From Longilinea arvoryzae (GTDB taxonomy: Bacteria; Chloroflexota; Anaerolineae; Anaerolineales; Anaerolineaceae), in contig NZ_DF967972.1 in assembly GCF_001050235.1 (NCBI RefSeq), positions 4,058,724 to 4,122,723 of the forward strand: 64,000 bases of DNA, in the 5' to 3' direction. The notes under the pieces were generated by a model that had not been told where the DNA came from, made no database searches, and saw only the letters and a program-made list of their open reading frames with translations. Below are positions 9,409 to 19,623 of this stretch, in pieces. The position numbers were made by a program, and so were the translations under genes. How positions within the stretch are numbered: position 1 is the first letter of the stretch; each line of letters starts with the position of its first letter.

Positions 9409-10095
9409 ATGCGAATAACTTTATGTATTTTAACAAGAAATGAAATTATTGGTTGTAAACATGACATCCCTTTACTTCATAAAGAAGCCTTCGATGAGAT
9501 TTTCGCCATCGACGGCAATAGCACAGACGGTACAATCGAGTATTTGACTGAGCTGGGTATCCCTGTTTATATCCAGCCGCGAAAAGGGTTGAATGCGGCC
9601 TGTGTTTATGCCTTCGAAAAATGCAACACGGATGCACTTATTTTTTTTCATCCCAAAGGCAGTGTACCAGTTAGCGATACTGAGAATTTTCGGTTTCTTT
9701 TCGAGCAGGGATATGATCTGGTGATTGCCAGCCGGAATATAAAGGGTGGGAAAAATGAAGAAGACAATAAAATTATCAGGTACCGTAAATGGTTTGTAAC
9801 ATTTTTAGCGCTAGCCAGCGCGGTTTTCTTTCGGAGAGAGGGACCAATCGTTTGGGACGTCCTGCATGGTTTCCGTGGAATGACCGTCAGATGCTTTACT
9901 CAAATCAATCCATCTGCAGAGGGCGTATCGATCGATCTGGAAATGGTCTGCCGTTCCTATAAGAAGAGATTGAAACGAATCGAATTTCCAACCACCGAAT
10001 CGCCGAGATTGGCAGGAACGTCAAATTTTAAGGCATTGCCAACCGGATGGAAATTATTAAAATATCTGCTAACGGAAATAATGAAAGGCGATTGA
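9409..10095 (+). CDS. Glycosyltransferase family 2 protein lacking a canonical DXD
   Basis: 228 residues with the GT2/GT-A nucleotide-binding start (ITLCILTRNE, then IFAIDGNSTDGT). Where GT2 enzymes usually carry the metal-binding DXD after a run of hydrophobic residues, this protein reads ALIFFHPKGSV. The later acceptor region (VWDVLHGFRGMT) resembles dolichol-phosphate-sugar synthases. There is no clear transmembrane tail. It follows the FAD gene after 9 bases, with AAGGA upstream, so it belongs to the same AT-rich operon. It may use a metal-independent mechanism or have lost activity. Confidence 0.75.
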   Translation: MRITLCILTRNEIIGCKHDIPLLHKEAFDEIFAIDGNSTDGTIEYLTELGIPVYIQPRKGLNAACVYAFEKCNTDALIFFHPKGSVPVSDTENFRFLFEQGYDLVIASRNIKGGKNEEDNKIIRYRKWFVTFLALASAVFFRREGPIVWDVLHGFRGMTVRCFTQINPSAEGVSIDLEMVCRSYKKRLKRIEFPTTESPRLAGTSNFKALPTGWKLLKYLLTEIMKGD

Positions 10096-10374
10096 TCGCG
10101 AGCCCGAAATTCAAGTGGTTCATATCCAGTAGCAGGAAAGGGATCGGATAAATGCTTTATTCAACAATTTCCGCGGCTAATGCTCTCCTCCTACAATATA
10201 AAGCGATGGAAAAAACGAAGGCATCAGGTTCTGCCAGATGAAAGGTCGGTATAAGGTGTAACCCTCACATGATCGTGAATCACACAAAATCCGCTAGCCG
10301 ATACCGTCTGCAGCTAGAACAACATCAGTAAGTGCTGTCCAAAAATTAACCCAATTTGCACCGGGATCAGTTCT

Positions 10375-10800
10375 TTATTCCTCAGCGGTATTTTTCTCGT
10401 TTCTTCTCGGCGAATATTTCTCCAGCACGGTTTTCAAATCCGGCGCGCTGAACAGCTTCGATTTGAGCACCTTGCCGTCGGCGCGAAAGATGGGCAAACC
10501 GTTCTCGTCCAACTTGCTCATGTTGCTGCGCTGAACCTCGGCAAACAGATCCTCGGCCGCATCCTGCAGGCCGTGCGCCAGGTAAGTTCCCAGCACCACA
10601 TACATCAAATCCGATAAGGCGTCCGCGATCTCCACCAGGTCGCCGGCTTCGGCCGCCGTGCGGTATTCGTTCAGTTCTTCCTGGATCAGGCTGACACGCA
10701 GGGCAACCACCTCGGGCGGCAGGCTGGCGGTCGGTTTTTGATTGTAATAGGCGTGGTAGGTCTCGTGAAACTGCTGCACCATGTCGATTTCTTTTTTCAT
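10375..10800 (-). CDS. MazG-like / PRA-PH-like nucleotide pyrophosphohydrolase
   Basis: 141 residues of the all-alpha NTP pyrophosphatase superfamily. The metal-binding pattern is visible as EELNEY followed by EIADALSDLMYV, which matches the family EExxE...ExxD arrangement. Members hydrolyse (d)NTPs or related nucleotides to monophosphates, often for house-cleaning. AGGAGC lies upstream of the ATG. The roughly 280 bases on the other side (10096-10374) contain no feature I can support. The C-terminal 35 residues are unassigned. Confidence 0.8.
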   Translation of the reverse strand: MKKEIDMVQQFHETYHAYYNQKPTASLPPEVVALRVSLIQEELNEYRTAAEAGDLVEIADALSDLMYVVLGTYLAHGLQDAAEDLFAEVQRSNMSKLDENGLPIFRADGKVLKSKLFSAPDLKTVLEKYSPRRNEKNTAEE

Positions 10801-10849
10801 TGTTCGCTCCTGCGCTTTAAAAATCGCTACTGCTACCCTGCCCGTTGAT

Positions 10850-11623
10850 TCACCCGCTGACCGCTTCCAGCAGGAACCGTCCCACCGGAGTCTGTATGAA
10901 GGTCACCGCCAACCGGTAGAACCAGCCCGGCACCACCACCACCGGCCCACCCAACCGCAGCGCGCGCAGTGAATCGCGCACCACCCCATCCGCACGCAGC
11001 CACATGAAATCGGGCAGCCGTTCCTGCCGGAAGCCCTTGAATTCCTCACCGTCGTGAAAATGCGTACGGGTGAAACCCGGGCACAGGGCTTGCACGCGCA
11101 CGCCCGTGCCGCGCAGTTCGCTCTGCAAGCCGCGCGAGAAGTTGACCAGGGCCGCCTTGCTGGCCGAATAGGTGGGTGAATGCGGTGTGGGCCCAAAGGC
11201 CGAAACTGAGGCCACATTGATGATGGCGCCACTGCCGCGCTCGATCATCCTGGGCAGGGCAGCCCGGCACAGCCGCAGCGTGGCGTTCACGTGCACGGCC
11301 ACCATGCGCAACTGCCGATCGATGTCGCTCTCGGCGAAAAGGTCGGTGGTGCCAAAACCGGCGTTGTTGATCAGGTAATCCAACCCCGGCAGCGCCTGGA
11401 TGAAGGTTACCACGCCGGCCATGCCCGATTCTTCGCTCAAATCGGCCGGCAATACCTCGACCGCCACCGGAAAGGTCGCGCGGATTTCTGCGCGCAGCGC
11501 GTTCAGGCGTTCTTCGTTGCGCGCCACCAATGCCAGGTGAACGCCCTGCGCGGCCAACTGGCGGGCGAATTCCGCCCCAATTCCACTCGAAGCGCCTGTG
11601 ATCAAAGCATAGCGATCTGCCAT
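10850..11623 (-). CDS. Short-chain dehydrogenase/reductase
   Basis: 257 residues with a classical SDR layout: the TGASSGIG cofactor loop at residues 8-15, NNAGFG, the catalytic serine in NVASVSAFG and the YSASK catalytic Tyr-Lys pair. There is no aspartate directly after the glycine-rich strand and basic residues follow (ARNEER), which favours NADP(H). The frame is open further upstream, but the chosen ATG at 11623 follows AAAAGGGG and places the Rossmann motif normally. The upstream region and first codons are duplicated at 12962-13030. The end of an IS110 element lies 33 bases upstream. Confidence 0.88.
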   Translation of the reverse strand: MADRYALITGASSGIGAEFARQLAAQGVHLALVARNEERLNALRAEIRATFPVAVEVLPADLSEESGMAGVVTFIQALPGLDYLINNAGFGTTDLFAESDIDRQLRMVAVHVNATLRLCRAALPRMIERGSGAIINVASVSAFGPTPHSPTYSASKAALVNFSRGLQSELRGTGVRVQALCPGFTRTHFHDGEEFKGFRQERLPDFMWLRADGVVRDSLRALRLGGPVVVVPGWFYRLAVTFIQTPVGRFLLEAVSG

Positions 11624-11655
11624 AATGCAACCCCTTTTAAGAGAATTCACCACAG

Positions 11656-11730
11656 AGCAACTGTGTAGAATGTCAAGAAAGAAAATCAGGCTAAAACTGA
11701 GGGAAAAGGCTGCCAGGGACGCACCACAGA
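11656..11730 (-). repeat. 74-base tandem duplication of the IS right end
   Basis: The sequence from GCAACTGTGTAG to GGGACGC and the flanking ACCACAGA occurs twice in direct succession (units starting at 11657 and 11731). The outer unit is a second copy of the last 67 or so bases of the IS110 element plus 7 bases of its target. It looks like the remnant of a second insertion or a deletion product, not part of the intact element. Confidence 0.8.
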
Positions 11731-11759
11731 GCAACTGTGTAGAATGTCAAGAAAGAAAA

Positions 11760-12961
<1,202 letters not shown>

Positions 12962-12994
12962 AGCGCCTGTGATCAAAGCATAGCGATCTGTCAT
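12962..12994 (-). pseudogene. 5' remnant of a second SDR gene copy
   Basis: On the minus strand an ATG at 12994 is followed by codons for MTDRYALITGA, then the frame runs into the CACGGAG repeat fragment. The intact SDR gene begins MADRYALITGA, and the two copies also share upstream sequence (CTTTTAAGAGAA and TTCACCAC). Only about 11 codons survive, so this is a decayed partial duplication. Confidence 0.75.
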
Positions 12995-13004
12995 AATTTA
13001 GCCT

Positions 13005-13294
13005 TTTTAAGAGAAATTCACCACGGAGATGAGATTTAGGAAGAGGAGAATATGCCTGTTTTGTGAATATTACTGAATTTTGAGAAAATAATAGAAAGGA
13101 ACGATTTCCCATAATTATCCTGGCCATACAATTTTCTTCCATTCTAAATTCCCAAAACACGGGTATAGATCAAGTGATCTCCTCTTTCTGAGATATCTTC
13201 TCCGTGAACTCCGTACCCTTACGGGCGGGATGTCTCTATGGTGAAACCCCCTCTTTTCTTCTCCCCACACAGACTCTTCTCCGGGTCTCGGTGG
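13005..13294. repeat. Dispersed CACGGAG palindromic element(s)
   Basis: Starts with TTAAGAGAAATTCACCACGG on the left and ends with ACTCCGTACCCTTACGGGC followed by a TCTCTATGGTGAA edge near 13245. A second similar edge (TTCTCCGGGTCTCGGTGG) follows at about 13275. It is the same repeat family as 47421-47657, with degraded arms and an AT-rich centre. No gene is seen in the interval. Confidence 0.65.
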
Positions 13295-14587
13295 TTATCC
13301 CTCTTTTTCCTTCAACAAAGCCTGACCGGCGGCAGCGGCGGCGGCCAGCACGCGCGCCGGCGAAACGCCCTGCGCCTGGGCGGCGCGCAGGCAGTCCTCG
13401 TATTCCGGCGCGGCCTGCAGGGCCCGGCCGTCCAGCAGTTTGAGCTTGACCTTGAGCGGACCGAATTCGGTATCCACCGTGCGTATCTCGCGCCCGGCCT
13501 CGTAGCGCCCCACCGGATGCACGCGCACGCCCAGCGTCGAAGTCTCCTCCAACACCAGGCGGGCCAGACCGGCTTCGTCCTGTTTGCGGGCAATCACGCC
13601 CAGCAGCGTGGCGGGGCGGTTCTTCTTCATATAGATCGGCGCCAGATACACATCCAGCGCGCCGGCAGCGAACAGGCGCTCCATCACCGGCGCGAACAAT
13701 TGCGGGTTCATGTCGTCGATGTTGGTCTCGATCTCGACGTACTCGGCCCCATCGCCGGCCGATTCGCCCACGATCAGGCGCAGGATGTTCGGCCAGGGCA
13801 GATCGCGCTGCCCGGCGCCCACCCCGCGCCCGCTGACCGTCATGGCCGGCTGCGCGAAAGTCGCCAACGCCGCCAGGATGGCCGCGCCGGTGGGCGTGAC
13901 CAGCTCGACCTGCGCCGTGGAAGGCACGGTCGGGGCATGCGCGTCGCTGAGCAGCTCCAACGTGGCCGGCGCCGGCAGCGGCAGGGGGCCGTGCTGGCTC
14001 TGCACGGTGCCCGAGCCCATTGGCAGCGCCGAAGCGTACAGGCGCTCGATGCCCAGGGTATGCAATCCGATGACCGCGCCGACGATATCGACGATCGAAT
14101 CAACCGCGCCGACCTCGTGAAAGTGGACCTCTTCCGCCGGGACGCCGTGCACGCGTCCCTCAGCTGCTGCCAGGCGTGAAAAAATCGCCAGGCTGGTCTG
14201 CTGGACGGCCTCGGGTAGGGCGCTGGCCTGGATCAGTTCGCGGATCTCGCGCCAACTGCGCGGGTGGGTATGCACATGTTCATGCGCGTGTTGATGTCCG
14301 TGATCGTGCTCATGTTCGTGATCGTGCTCGTGCTCAGGATCCTTTCTGTGTTCATGATCCTGATCCTGAGCATCCTGTATATCCTGTTGATCTATGTCCA
14401 CCTGCATCAAGCAGGCGCGCAGGCTGCCCTTGCGGGTTTCACTGACCTCCAACCTAAAGGCTTCCGGCAGCGCCAGCTTGGCCAATTCTGCCCGAAGCGT
14501 TTCCAGGGGCAGGCCGGCGTCAAGCAGCGCCGCCAGGAACATGTCGCCGCTGATGCCCGAGAAGCAGTCGACGTAGGCAATTTTCAT
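13295..14587 (-). CDS. larC: Nickel-pincer cofactor nickel insertase LarC
   Basis: 430 residues starting MKIAYVDCFSGISGDMFLAAL, the hallmark of LarC (formerly DUF111). LarC inserts nickel into the thiocarboxylated pyridinium mononucleotide in a CTP-dependent step, the last step of nickel-pincer nucleotide synthesis. A long His/Asp/Glu-rich segment (about residues 73-108, with HEHEHDHGHQHAHEH) is a likely nickel-binding linker. HFHEVGAVDSIVDIVG and the GRGVGAGQRDLPWPN segment are typical. In Lactiplantibacillus plantarum the two LarC parts are joined by ribosomal frameshifting; here they form one continuous frame. The start overlaps the larE stop by four bases. Confidence 0.93.
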   Translation of the reverse strand: MKIAYVDCFSGISGDMFLAALLDAGLPLETLRAELAKLALPEAFRLEVSETRKGSLRACLMQVDIDQQDIQDAQDQDHEHRKDPEHEHDHEHEHDHGHQHAHEHVHTHPRSWREIRELIQASALPEAVQQTSLAIFSRLAAAEGRVHGVPAEEVHFHEVGAVDSIVDIVGAVIGLHTLGIERLYASALPMGSGTVQSQHGPLPLPAPATLELLSDAHAPTVPSTAQVELVTPTGAAILAALATFAQPAMTVSGRGVGAGQRDLPWPNILRLIVGESAGDGAEYVEIETNIDDMNPQLFAPVMERLFAAGALDVYLAPIYMKKNRPATLLGVIARKQDEAGLARLVLEETSTLGVRVHPVGRYEAGREIRTVDTEFGPLKVKLKLLDGRALQAAPEYEDCLRAAQAQGVSPARVLAAAAAAGQALLKEKEG

Positions 14588-15429
14588 TTTTGTTTCAGCA
14601 CCTCATTCAGGCTTCCGGAACGAAATCCACCTAGGTCGACGGCCACGTAGGTGAAGCCGATGTCTTTGAACTTGGCCGAGACCTCGGCGTGCAATTCCGC
14701 CAGGCGCACGATCTGCTCGGGGGCCACCTCCAGGCGGGCGGTGGCGCGTTCGTAACGCACGCGCACCGGCGAAAAGCCCAGCTCGCGCAGGAATTTTTCA
14801 CCGGCGGCCACTTTTCCGATATTTTCGCGCGTCACCTGAATGCCGTACGGGATGCGCGAGGCCAGGCAGGGCGAGCTGGGCCGGTTCCACACCGGCAGTT
14901 CGAGCGCCTTGGCCAGGGCGCGAATTTCGCTCTTGACCAGGCCAACCTCGGCCAGCGGAGAACGCACGCCGATCTCATCCACGGCGCGCATGCCGGGCCG
15001 GTAATCATGATGATCATCGGCGTTGGTGCCCTCGGCCGCGCACACGAAACCGCGTTCCCTGGCCATTTTCTGCAGGTTCGTAAAGGTTTCCTTTTTGCAG
15101 AAATAGCAGCGCTGCGGGGTGTTGGCGACGAAATTGGGGTTGTCGAACTCGTGGCTCTCAACCTTGAGGATCGGGAAACCGACCGCGCGAGCCGTGGCCT
15201 GAGCCAGCTCCCAACTCTCATCTTCCTCGACCGGCGAATTGAAAGTCACCGCCAGCATTTGATCCCCCAGCGCGTGGTAGGCCGCCGCGGAGAGCAGCGC
15301 GCTGTCGACGCCGCCGGAAAAAGCCACCATCACGCTGCCCAGTTTGCGCAGATTCTCAAGCAAAGCCTGCCATTTGGCCTGCACGGCCGGATCGAGTTGA
15401 GACAGGCGAGTATCGATTTGCAATTCCAT
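14584..15429 (-). CDS. larE: Nickel-pincer cofactor sulfur transferase LarE
   Basis: 281 residues of the PP-loop ATP pyrophosphatase superfamily, with SGGVDS at 38-43. LarE activates the two carboxylates of the LarB product by adenylylation and converts them to thiocarboxylates. The cysteines are C108 and C111 (CYFC), C130 and C188 (SPCLASR). The CxxC plus C188 pattern resembles the Thermotoga LarE type that carries a [4Fe-4S] cluster, while the L. plantarum enzyme sacrifices a single cysteine. It is coupled to larC by an ATGA overlap. Upstream, about 265 bases of repeat and then IS copy B separate it from larB. Confidence 0.93.
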   Translation of the reverse strand: MELQIDTRLSQLDPAVQAKWQALLENLRKLGSVMVAFSGGVDSALLSAAAYHALGDQMLAVTFNSPVEEDESWELAQATARAVGFPILKVESHEFDNPNFVANTPQRCYFCKKETFTNLQKMARERGFVCAAEGTNADDHHDYRPGMRAVDEIGVRSPLAEVGLVKSEIRALAKALELPVWNRPSSPCLASRIPYGIQVTRENIGKVAAGEKFLRELGFSPVRVRYERATARLEVAPEQIVRLAELHAEVSAKFKDIGFTYVAVDLGGFRSGSLNEVLKQK

Positions 15430-15459
15430 ACCAGTACTCCTTACTCTTTAAGTGGAAGG

Positions 15460-16837
<1,378 letters not shown>

Positions 16838-16878
16838 TTTTCTTTCTTGACATTCTACACAGTTGCTCTGTGGTTTTC

Positions 16879-17646
16879 TTATTTCTCTTCGAACCGTTGC
16901 GCGTTGATCATCGCCGCCAGCGTCCCCGCGCCGAAACCGTTGTCGATGTTGACCACTGCCACACCCTTGGCGCACGAATTGAGCATGGCCAGCAGCGCGG
17001 CCAGCCCGTTGAAACTGGCGCCGTAACCCACACTGGTCGGCACGGCGATCACCGGCGCCGAAACCAGTCCGCCGACCACGCTCGCCAGTGCGCCTTCCAT
17101 GCCGGCCACCACAACGATGACCCTGGCGCGGCGCAGCGCTTCCATCCGGTTCAGCAGGCGATGCAGCCCGGACACTCCGACGTCGAAGACGCGTTCCACG
17201 GCATGGCCCATCAGTTCGGCGGTCAGCGCCGCCTCTTCGGCCACCGGGATATCGGCCGTCCCGGCCGTCAGCACCAGCACGCCCGGGTGTTTGAGGCGGT
17301 CCGCATCCCGGTTGAGCGCCGCCACGCGCGCCCGCGCATGGTAAACCATGTCGGCCGGCAGCTCCGCGCGAATCTGTTCGTACACTTCGGCGTCCAGCCG
17401 GGTCACCAGCACCTGGCGGCTATGTTCAGCCAGGCGGTTGGTGATGGCCAGAATCTGGTCCGGTGCCTTGCCCTGGGCGAAAACCACTTCCGGGAAACCA
17501 CAGCGCAGGTCGCGGTGGTTATCCAGAAGCGCGAAATCGCCGACGGCTTCATAAGGCAGCCGGCGCAGTTGATCGACGGCCTCATTCACGGGCACCTGCC
17601 CGGCCTGCACAGCTTCCAATAATTGTTTCAGTTCCGTTTCATTCAT
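16879..17646 (-). CDS. larB: Nickel-pincer cofactor carboxylase/hydrolase LarB
   Basis: 255 residues with the LarB signature: a polar N-terminus (LRRLPYEAVGDFALLDNHRDLRCG), then a PurE-like Rossmann domain with GTADIPVAEEA, VFDVGVSGLHRLL, VAGMEGALASVVGGL and PTSVGYGASFNG. LarB carboxylates the pyridinium ring of nicotinic acid adenine dinucleotide and releases AMP, the first step of nickel-pincer nucleotide synthesis. It follows the NTPase gene by 12 bases. The rest of the pathway (larE, larC) lies on the same strand but is now separated by IS copy B and repeats, so read-through is doubtful. No larA is seen in the window. Confidence 0.93.
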   Translation of the reverse strand: MNETELKQLLEAVQAGQVPVNEAVDQLRRLPYEAVGDFALLDNHRDLRCGFPEVVFAQGKAPDQILAITNRLAEHSRQVLVTRLDAEVYEQIRAELPADMVYHARARVAALNRDADRLKHPGVLVLTAGTADIPVAEEAALTAELMGHAVERVFDVGVSGLHRLLNRMEALRRARVIVVVAGMEGALASVVGGLVSAPVIAVPTSVGYGASFNGLAALLAMLNSCAKGVAVVNIDNGFGAGTLAAMINAQRFEEK

Positions 17647-17658
17647 ACCTGAGTAAAT

Positions 17659-18234
17659 TTATCCTTCCGCCGCCGCGCTCGAGAGCGCTGTCCACGCCGG
17701 CTGAACGTCATCGCTTGACTCCAGCCGGTGCACCTGCGCCTTCGGCCAGCGCTGCAGCGCGGTTTGCAGCAGGGTGGGTCGCACCGTTGCCACCGCCATA
17801 CGGTACTTGCGGCTGTCCAGTGCATCCAATCCGGCCATCCAACCCTGTCCTTCGACGAATTCCAGCGGCCCCAGTTCATCCACGATCAGCACCCCGCAGG
17901 GGACAGCCTGGTGGAGAAGCTCATTGCCCCAGGCCAATGCTGCTGCATCGAAGGCCCAGTCCGCGGTGGCCGGAGCCCCGCTTTCCAGGGGTTCATCGGA
18001 CGAACGCAGCCCTGCCAGGCTCCGGCGCTGTTGGGTGCGCAGGTCGTAAACCTCGATCCCCGTTTTGCGTCCCCGCGTGAAAACAGCCGGCGAAATCACG
18101 CCACCCATGTCTTCATTGTACAGGCTGAGCAGTTGGGCCAGACCGGCGCAGACCTGGGTCTTCCCGCTACCGTGCTCGCCGCTCACCAGGTGCAAATTAG
18201 GGTAATCCATCGAATTCGACTTGGAATTTTGCAT
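17659..18234 (-). CDS. P-loop NTPase of the THEP1/NTPase_1 type
   Basis: 191 residues with a Walker A motif (SGEHGSGKT, near residues 18-26), a strand leading to VIS and CGVLIVDELGPLEF as Walker B. This pairing is characteristic of the THEP1 nucleoside-triphosphatase family. It sits directly upstream of larB with a 12-base gap and is divergent from the lipoprotein gene at 18364. A GAGG sequence precedes the ATG. The family's biological role is poorly defined; its position suggests a link to cofactor synthesis or nucleotide handling, but this is inference. Confidence 0.78.
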   Translation of the reverse strand: MQNSKSNSMDYPNLHLVSGEHGSGKTQVCAGLAQLLSLYNEDMGGVISPAVFTRGRKTGIEVYDLRTQQRRSLAGLRSSDEPLESGAPATADWAFDAAALAWGNELLHQAVPCGVLIVDELGPLEFVEGQGWMAGLDALDSRKYRMAVATVRPTLLQTALQRWPKAQVHRLESSDDVQPAWTALSSAAAEG

Positions 18235-18363
18235 ATGTTGACCTCAAAGATAACATAGCGCGGGGGATGTGTCAATTTGAGTCCGCGCGGGGGTATCCGC
18301 GGAAGGACGCTGGCGCTGTATCCGGTATAATCTTCGTTAATCGGGTCGAAAAAGGAGAATTGG

Positions 18364-19425
18364 ATGCTGCGCCGATCTGTATGGATCTTCCTGGTTCTCG
18401 TCCTTGGGCTGGCGGCCTGCTCGCCTTCCACGCCATCTGTCCACCCCACGGCGACCCATCCACTGGTACCTTCGCCCAGCCAAACGCCGGCACCCAGCCG
18501 GACGCCCACGGCCCTGCCCAGCCCCACCCCGACCTCCACCCCAACGCCTGATCCGTATGCCGATGTTACGGTGGCCGGTCTGCGCAGCCGGACCTACGGC
18601 AGCGGTGAACTGGAGGTCGTGCAGCGCTACGGCAGGAATGCCGATTTCACCCGCTATGAGATCCGTTACCCTTCCGACGGATTGTCCATCGCCGGCTTCA
18701 TGAATGTGCCCAACGGCGAGGGTCCCTTCCCGGTCATCATCGCCATCCACGGATATATCGAACCGGGGCGCTACAACACCCTCGATTACTCGGCCACCTA
18801 CGCCGATTCGCTGGCGCAGGCCGGTTATCTGGTGCTGCACCCCAACCTGCGCGGCTACACGCCTTCGGACGATGGCCCCAACCGTTTTCGCGCCGGGTAT
18901 GCCGTGGATGTGCTCAACCTGATCGCCATTCTCGAAGCCCAGGCCGGCCGGCCCGGGCCGCTCGAGCAGGCTGACCCGGACCGGCTGGGGCTGTGGGGGC
19001 ACAGCATGGGCGGCGGGGTGGCCATCCGGGTCATGGTGGTCAGCCCGGAGGTCGACGCGGTGGCGCTCTACGGTTCGATGAGCGCGGATGATGATTTGAA
19101 CTTCGAGCGCATCAACACCTTCTTCAAGACCGGCAACCTGGGCATCGAGGAGCTTCAGGCCAGCCCGGAAGACTTCGCGCGCATCTCGCCGGTCAACTTT
19201 CTGGCGGATGTACGCGCGGCGGTCAGCATCCACCACGGCGGCGCCGACCTGGCCGTGCCGCCCGCCTGGTCAGACGACCTGTGCCAACGCCTGCAGGATC
19301 TCGGCAAGGACGTCGAATGTTTCAGCTACCCCGGCCAGCCTCATACCTTCATTGATAAAGGCGATACGCTTTTCCGGCAGCGCGTCCGGGACTTCTTCGA
19401 CCGGGTCTTGAAAGCAGATAATTAA
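18364..19425 (+). CDS. Lipoprotein alpha/beta-hydrolase (S9/dienelactone-hydrolase-like)
   Basis: 353 residues. The N-terminus is a lipoprotein signal (LVLGLAAC, lipidated Cys at about residue 19) followed by a Pro/Thr/Ser-rich linker to about residue 62. The hydrolase domain has an HGY oxyanion-type loop, the nucleophile elbow GHSMGG, a late HHGGADLAVP segment with the probable catalytic Asp and a C-terminal PGQPHTF histidine. It probably acts outside the membrane as an esterase or peptidase. AAAGGAG precedes the ATG, and a TATAAT at 18326-18331 is a plausible -10 box with no good -35. Confidence 0.85.
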   Translation: MLRRSVWIFLVLVLGLAACSPSTPSVHPTATHPLVPSPSQTPAPSRTPTALPSPTPTSTPTPDPYADVTVAGLRSRTYGSGELEVVQRYGRNADFTRYEIRYPSDGLSIAGFMNVPNGEGPFPVIIAIHGYIEPGRYNTLDYSATYADSLAQAGYLVLHPNLRGYTPSDDGPNRFRAGYAVDVLNLIAILEAQAGRPGPLEQADPDRLGLWGHSMGGGVAIRVMVVSPEVDAVALYGSMSADDDLNFERINTFFKTGNLGIEELQASPEDFARISPVNFLADVRAAVSIHHGGADLAVPPAWSDDLCQRLQDLGKDVECFSYPGQPHTFIDKGDTLFRQRVRDFFDRVLKADN

Positions 19426-19449
19426 TACGATAACGCAATTTACCAGAGG

Positions 19450-19478
19450 TTGACATCCCATTCCATATCGTGTATATT
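19450..19478 (+). promoter_or_regulatory. Promoter of the histidine operon
   Basis: TTGACA at 19450-19455 and TATATT at 19473-19478 are separated by exactly 17 bases, close to sigma-70 consensus. The predicted transcription start, about 7 bases after the -10 box, falls at 19485-19486, on the first base of the leader peptide ATG. Confidence 0.75.
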
Positions 19479-19485
19479 GCACACC

Positions 19486-19563
19486 ATGCAACGCAACGTC
19501 TGCCAGTTCCATCATCATACCCACCTCCCCCACACGGACCGGAGGTCTGGTTGCGTTTGCTAA
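19486..19563 (+). CDS. hisL: Histidine operon leader peptide, apparently leaderless mRNA
   Basis: A 25-codon frame starting MQRNVCQF, followed by HHHTHLPH and ending in GCVC. Five of eight consecutive residues are histidine, encoded by CAT and CAC. The frame lies between a consensus promoter and a strong terminator, directly upstream of hisG, as in the enterobacterial his leader (which also has QFKHHHHHHH-type sequence). There is no Shine-Dalgarno sequence and the ATG coincides with the predicted transcription start, so it may be translated from a leaderless transcript. Ribosome stalling at His codons under starvation would favour antitermination. Confidence 0.8.
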   Translation: MQRNVCQFHHHTHLPHTDRRSGCVC

Positions 19564-19623
19564 AAACCTGAAGTACGCATCCTGGCTCCACACAAGCCCC
19601 CGGTTCCGCCGGGGGCTTTTTTT
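19535..19623 (+). terminator. His attenuator: terminator hairpin with candidate antiterminator
   Basis: The terminator is AGCCCCCGG (19595-19603), a TTCCG loop, CCGGGGGCT (19609-19617) and a T-run to 19623. A competing pairing is visible: CGGACCGG at 19535-19542 can pair with CCGGTTCCG at 19600-19608, with one bulged T, which would block the terminator. An upstream stem pairs AACGCAAC (19490-19497) with GTTGCGTT (19550-19557) around the His codons. The terminator is clear; the alternative folds are by eye. Confidence 0.8.

Noticed and set aside
11624..11734. A longer SDR protein with a hydrophobic N-terminal extension of 37 residues
   Set aside because: The extension is encoded by the IS end and repeat sequence; AAAAGGGG and the Rossmann motif position support the ATG at 11623.
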